From NCBI GenBank assembly GCA_031177445.1, contig JAPSGP010000256.1, positions 1 to 5,128 of the forward strand: 5,128 nucleotides of DNA, written 5' to 3'. Of the stretch, positions 5,122 to 5,128 are shown piece after piece (position 1 is the stretch's first letter; each line of letters begins with the position of its first letter). The notes under the pieces were generated by a model, which was not told the origin of the DNA, did no database searches, and saw only the letters and a program-made list of their open reading frames with translations. This DNA is from Acidimicrobiia bacterium. GTDB lineage: Bacteria > Actinomycetota > Acidimicrobiia > IMCC26256 > JACDBD01. Both the position numbers and the translations under genes were made by a program.

Positions 5122-5128
5122 GCGGAGC

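Noticed and set aside
1..5128. CRISPR array, tRNA, rRNA, prophage or defence system
   Set aside because: I saw no spaced direct repeats, no tRNA cloverleaf or rRNA signature, and no phage or defence protein family; the genes present are mostly metabolic or signalling.

Overview
The window is high-GC DNA (roughly 70% by eye) with dense, mostly tightly spaced genes. The actinobacterial-style biotin synthase, the two-helix class III nucleotidyl cyclase and the TANNNT-type -10 boxes set about 6 nt before start codons without a Shine-Dalgarno (SD) sequence all suggest an actinobacterium. An Acidimicrobiia-like lineage, perhaps from a metagenome, is my guess; the sequence does not prove it.

Layout. 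Bases 1-92 are a disturbed left edge. A 36-bp perfect inverted copy (57-92 versus 221-256) breaks off a Rossmann-fold NAD(P)-binding gene that starts at 266 on the minus strand. Upstream of it, also on minus and only 3 bp away, is a monoamine-oxidase-type flavoenzyme (270-1628). Its 5' end is odd: a good promoter, a strong SD and a GTG (1694) open a 21-codon in-frame segment that hits TAA directly before the TTG from which the recognisable protein must start. A compact divergent promoter region (about 1629-1740) separates this unit from a plus-strand run: a DUF429 protein (1741-2397), a two-helix membrane-anchored nucleotidyl cyclase (2441-3367) and biotin synthase bioB (3386-4477). A histidine phosphatase (4538-5107, minus) converges on bioB. 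The 60-bp gap between them is almost filled by a long hairpin (4484-4537).

How the genes work together. The amine oxidase and the NAD(P)-binding protein are probably co-transcribed, but the second is too short to assign a reaction. DUF429, cyclase and bioB run in the same direction with gaps of 43 and 18 bp. bioB appears to have its own promoter at the end of the cyclase gene, so they may not be one operon, and no other biotin genes are present. I found no mobile element, CRISPR array, rRNA or tRNA, and no clear new multi-gene system. The points most worth checking are the stop-interrupted start of the amine oxidase, the inverted repeat at the left edge, the convergent hairpin, and the cyclase lacking the usual adenine-selecting lysine.
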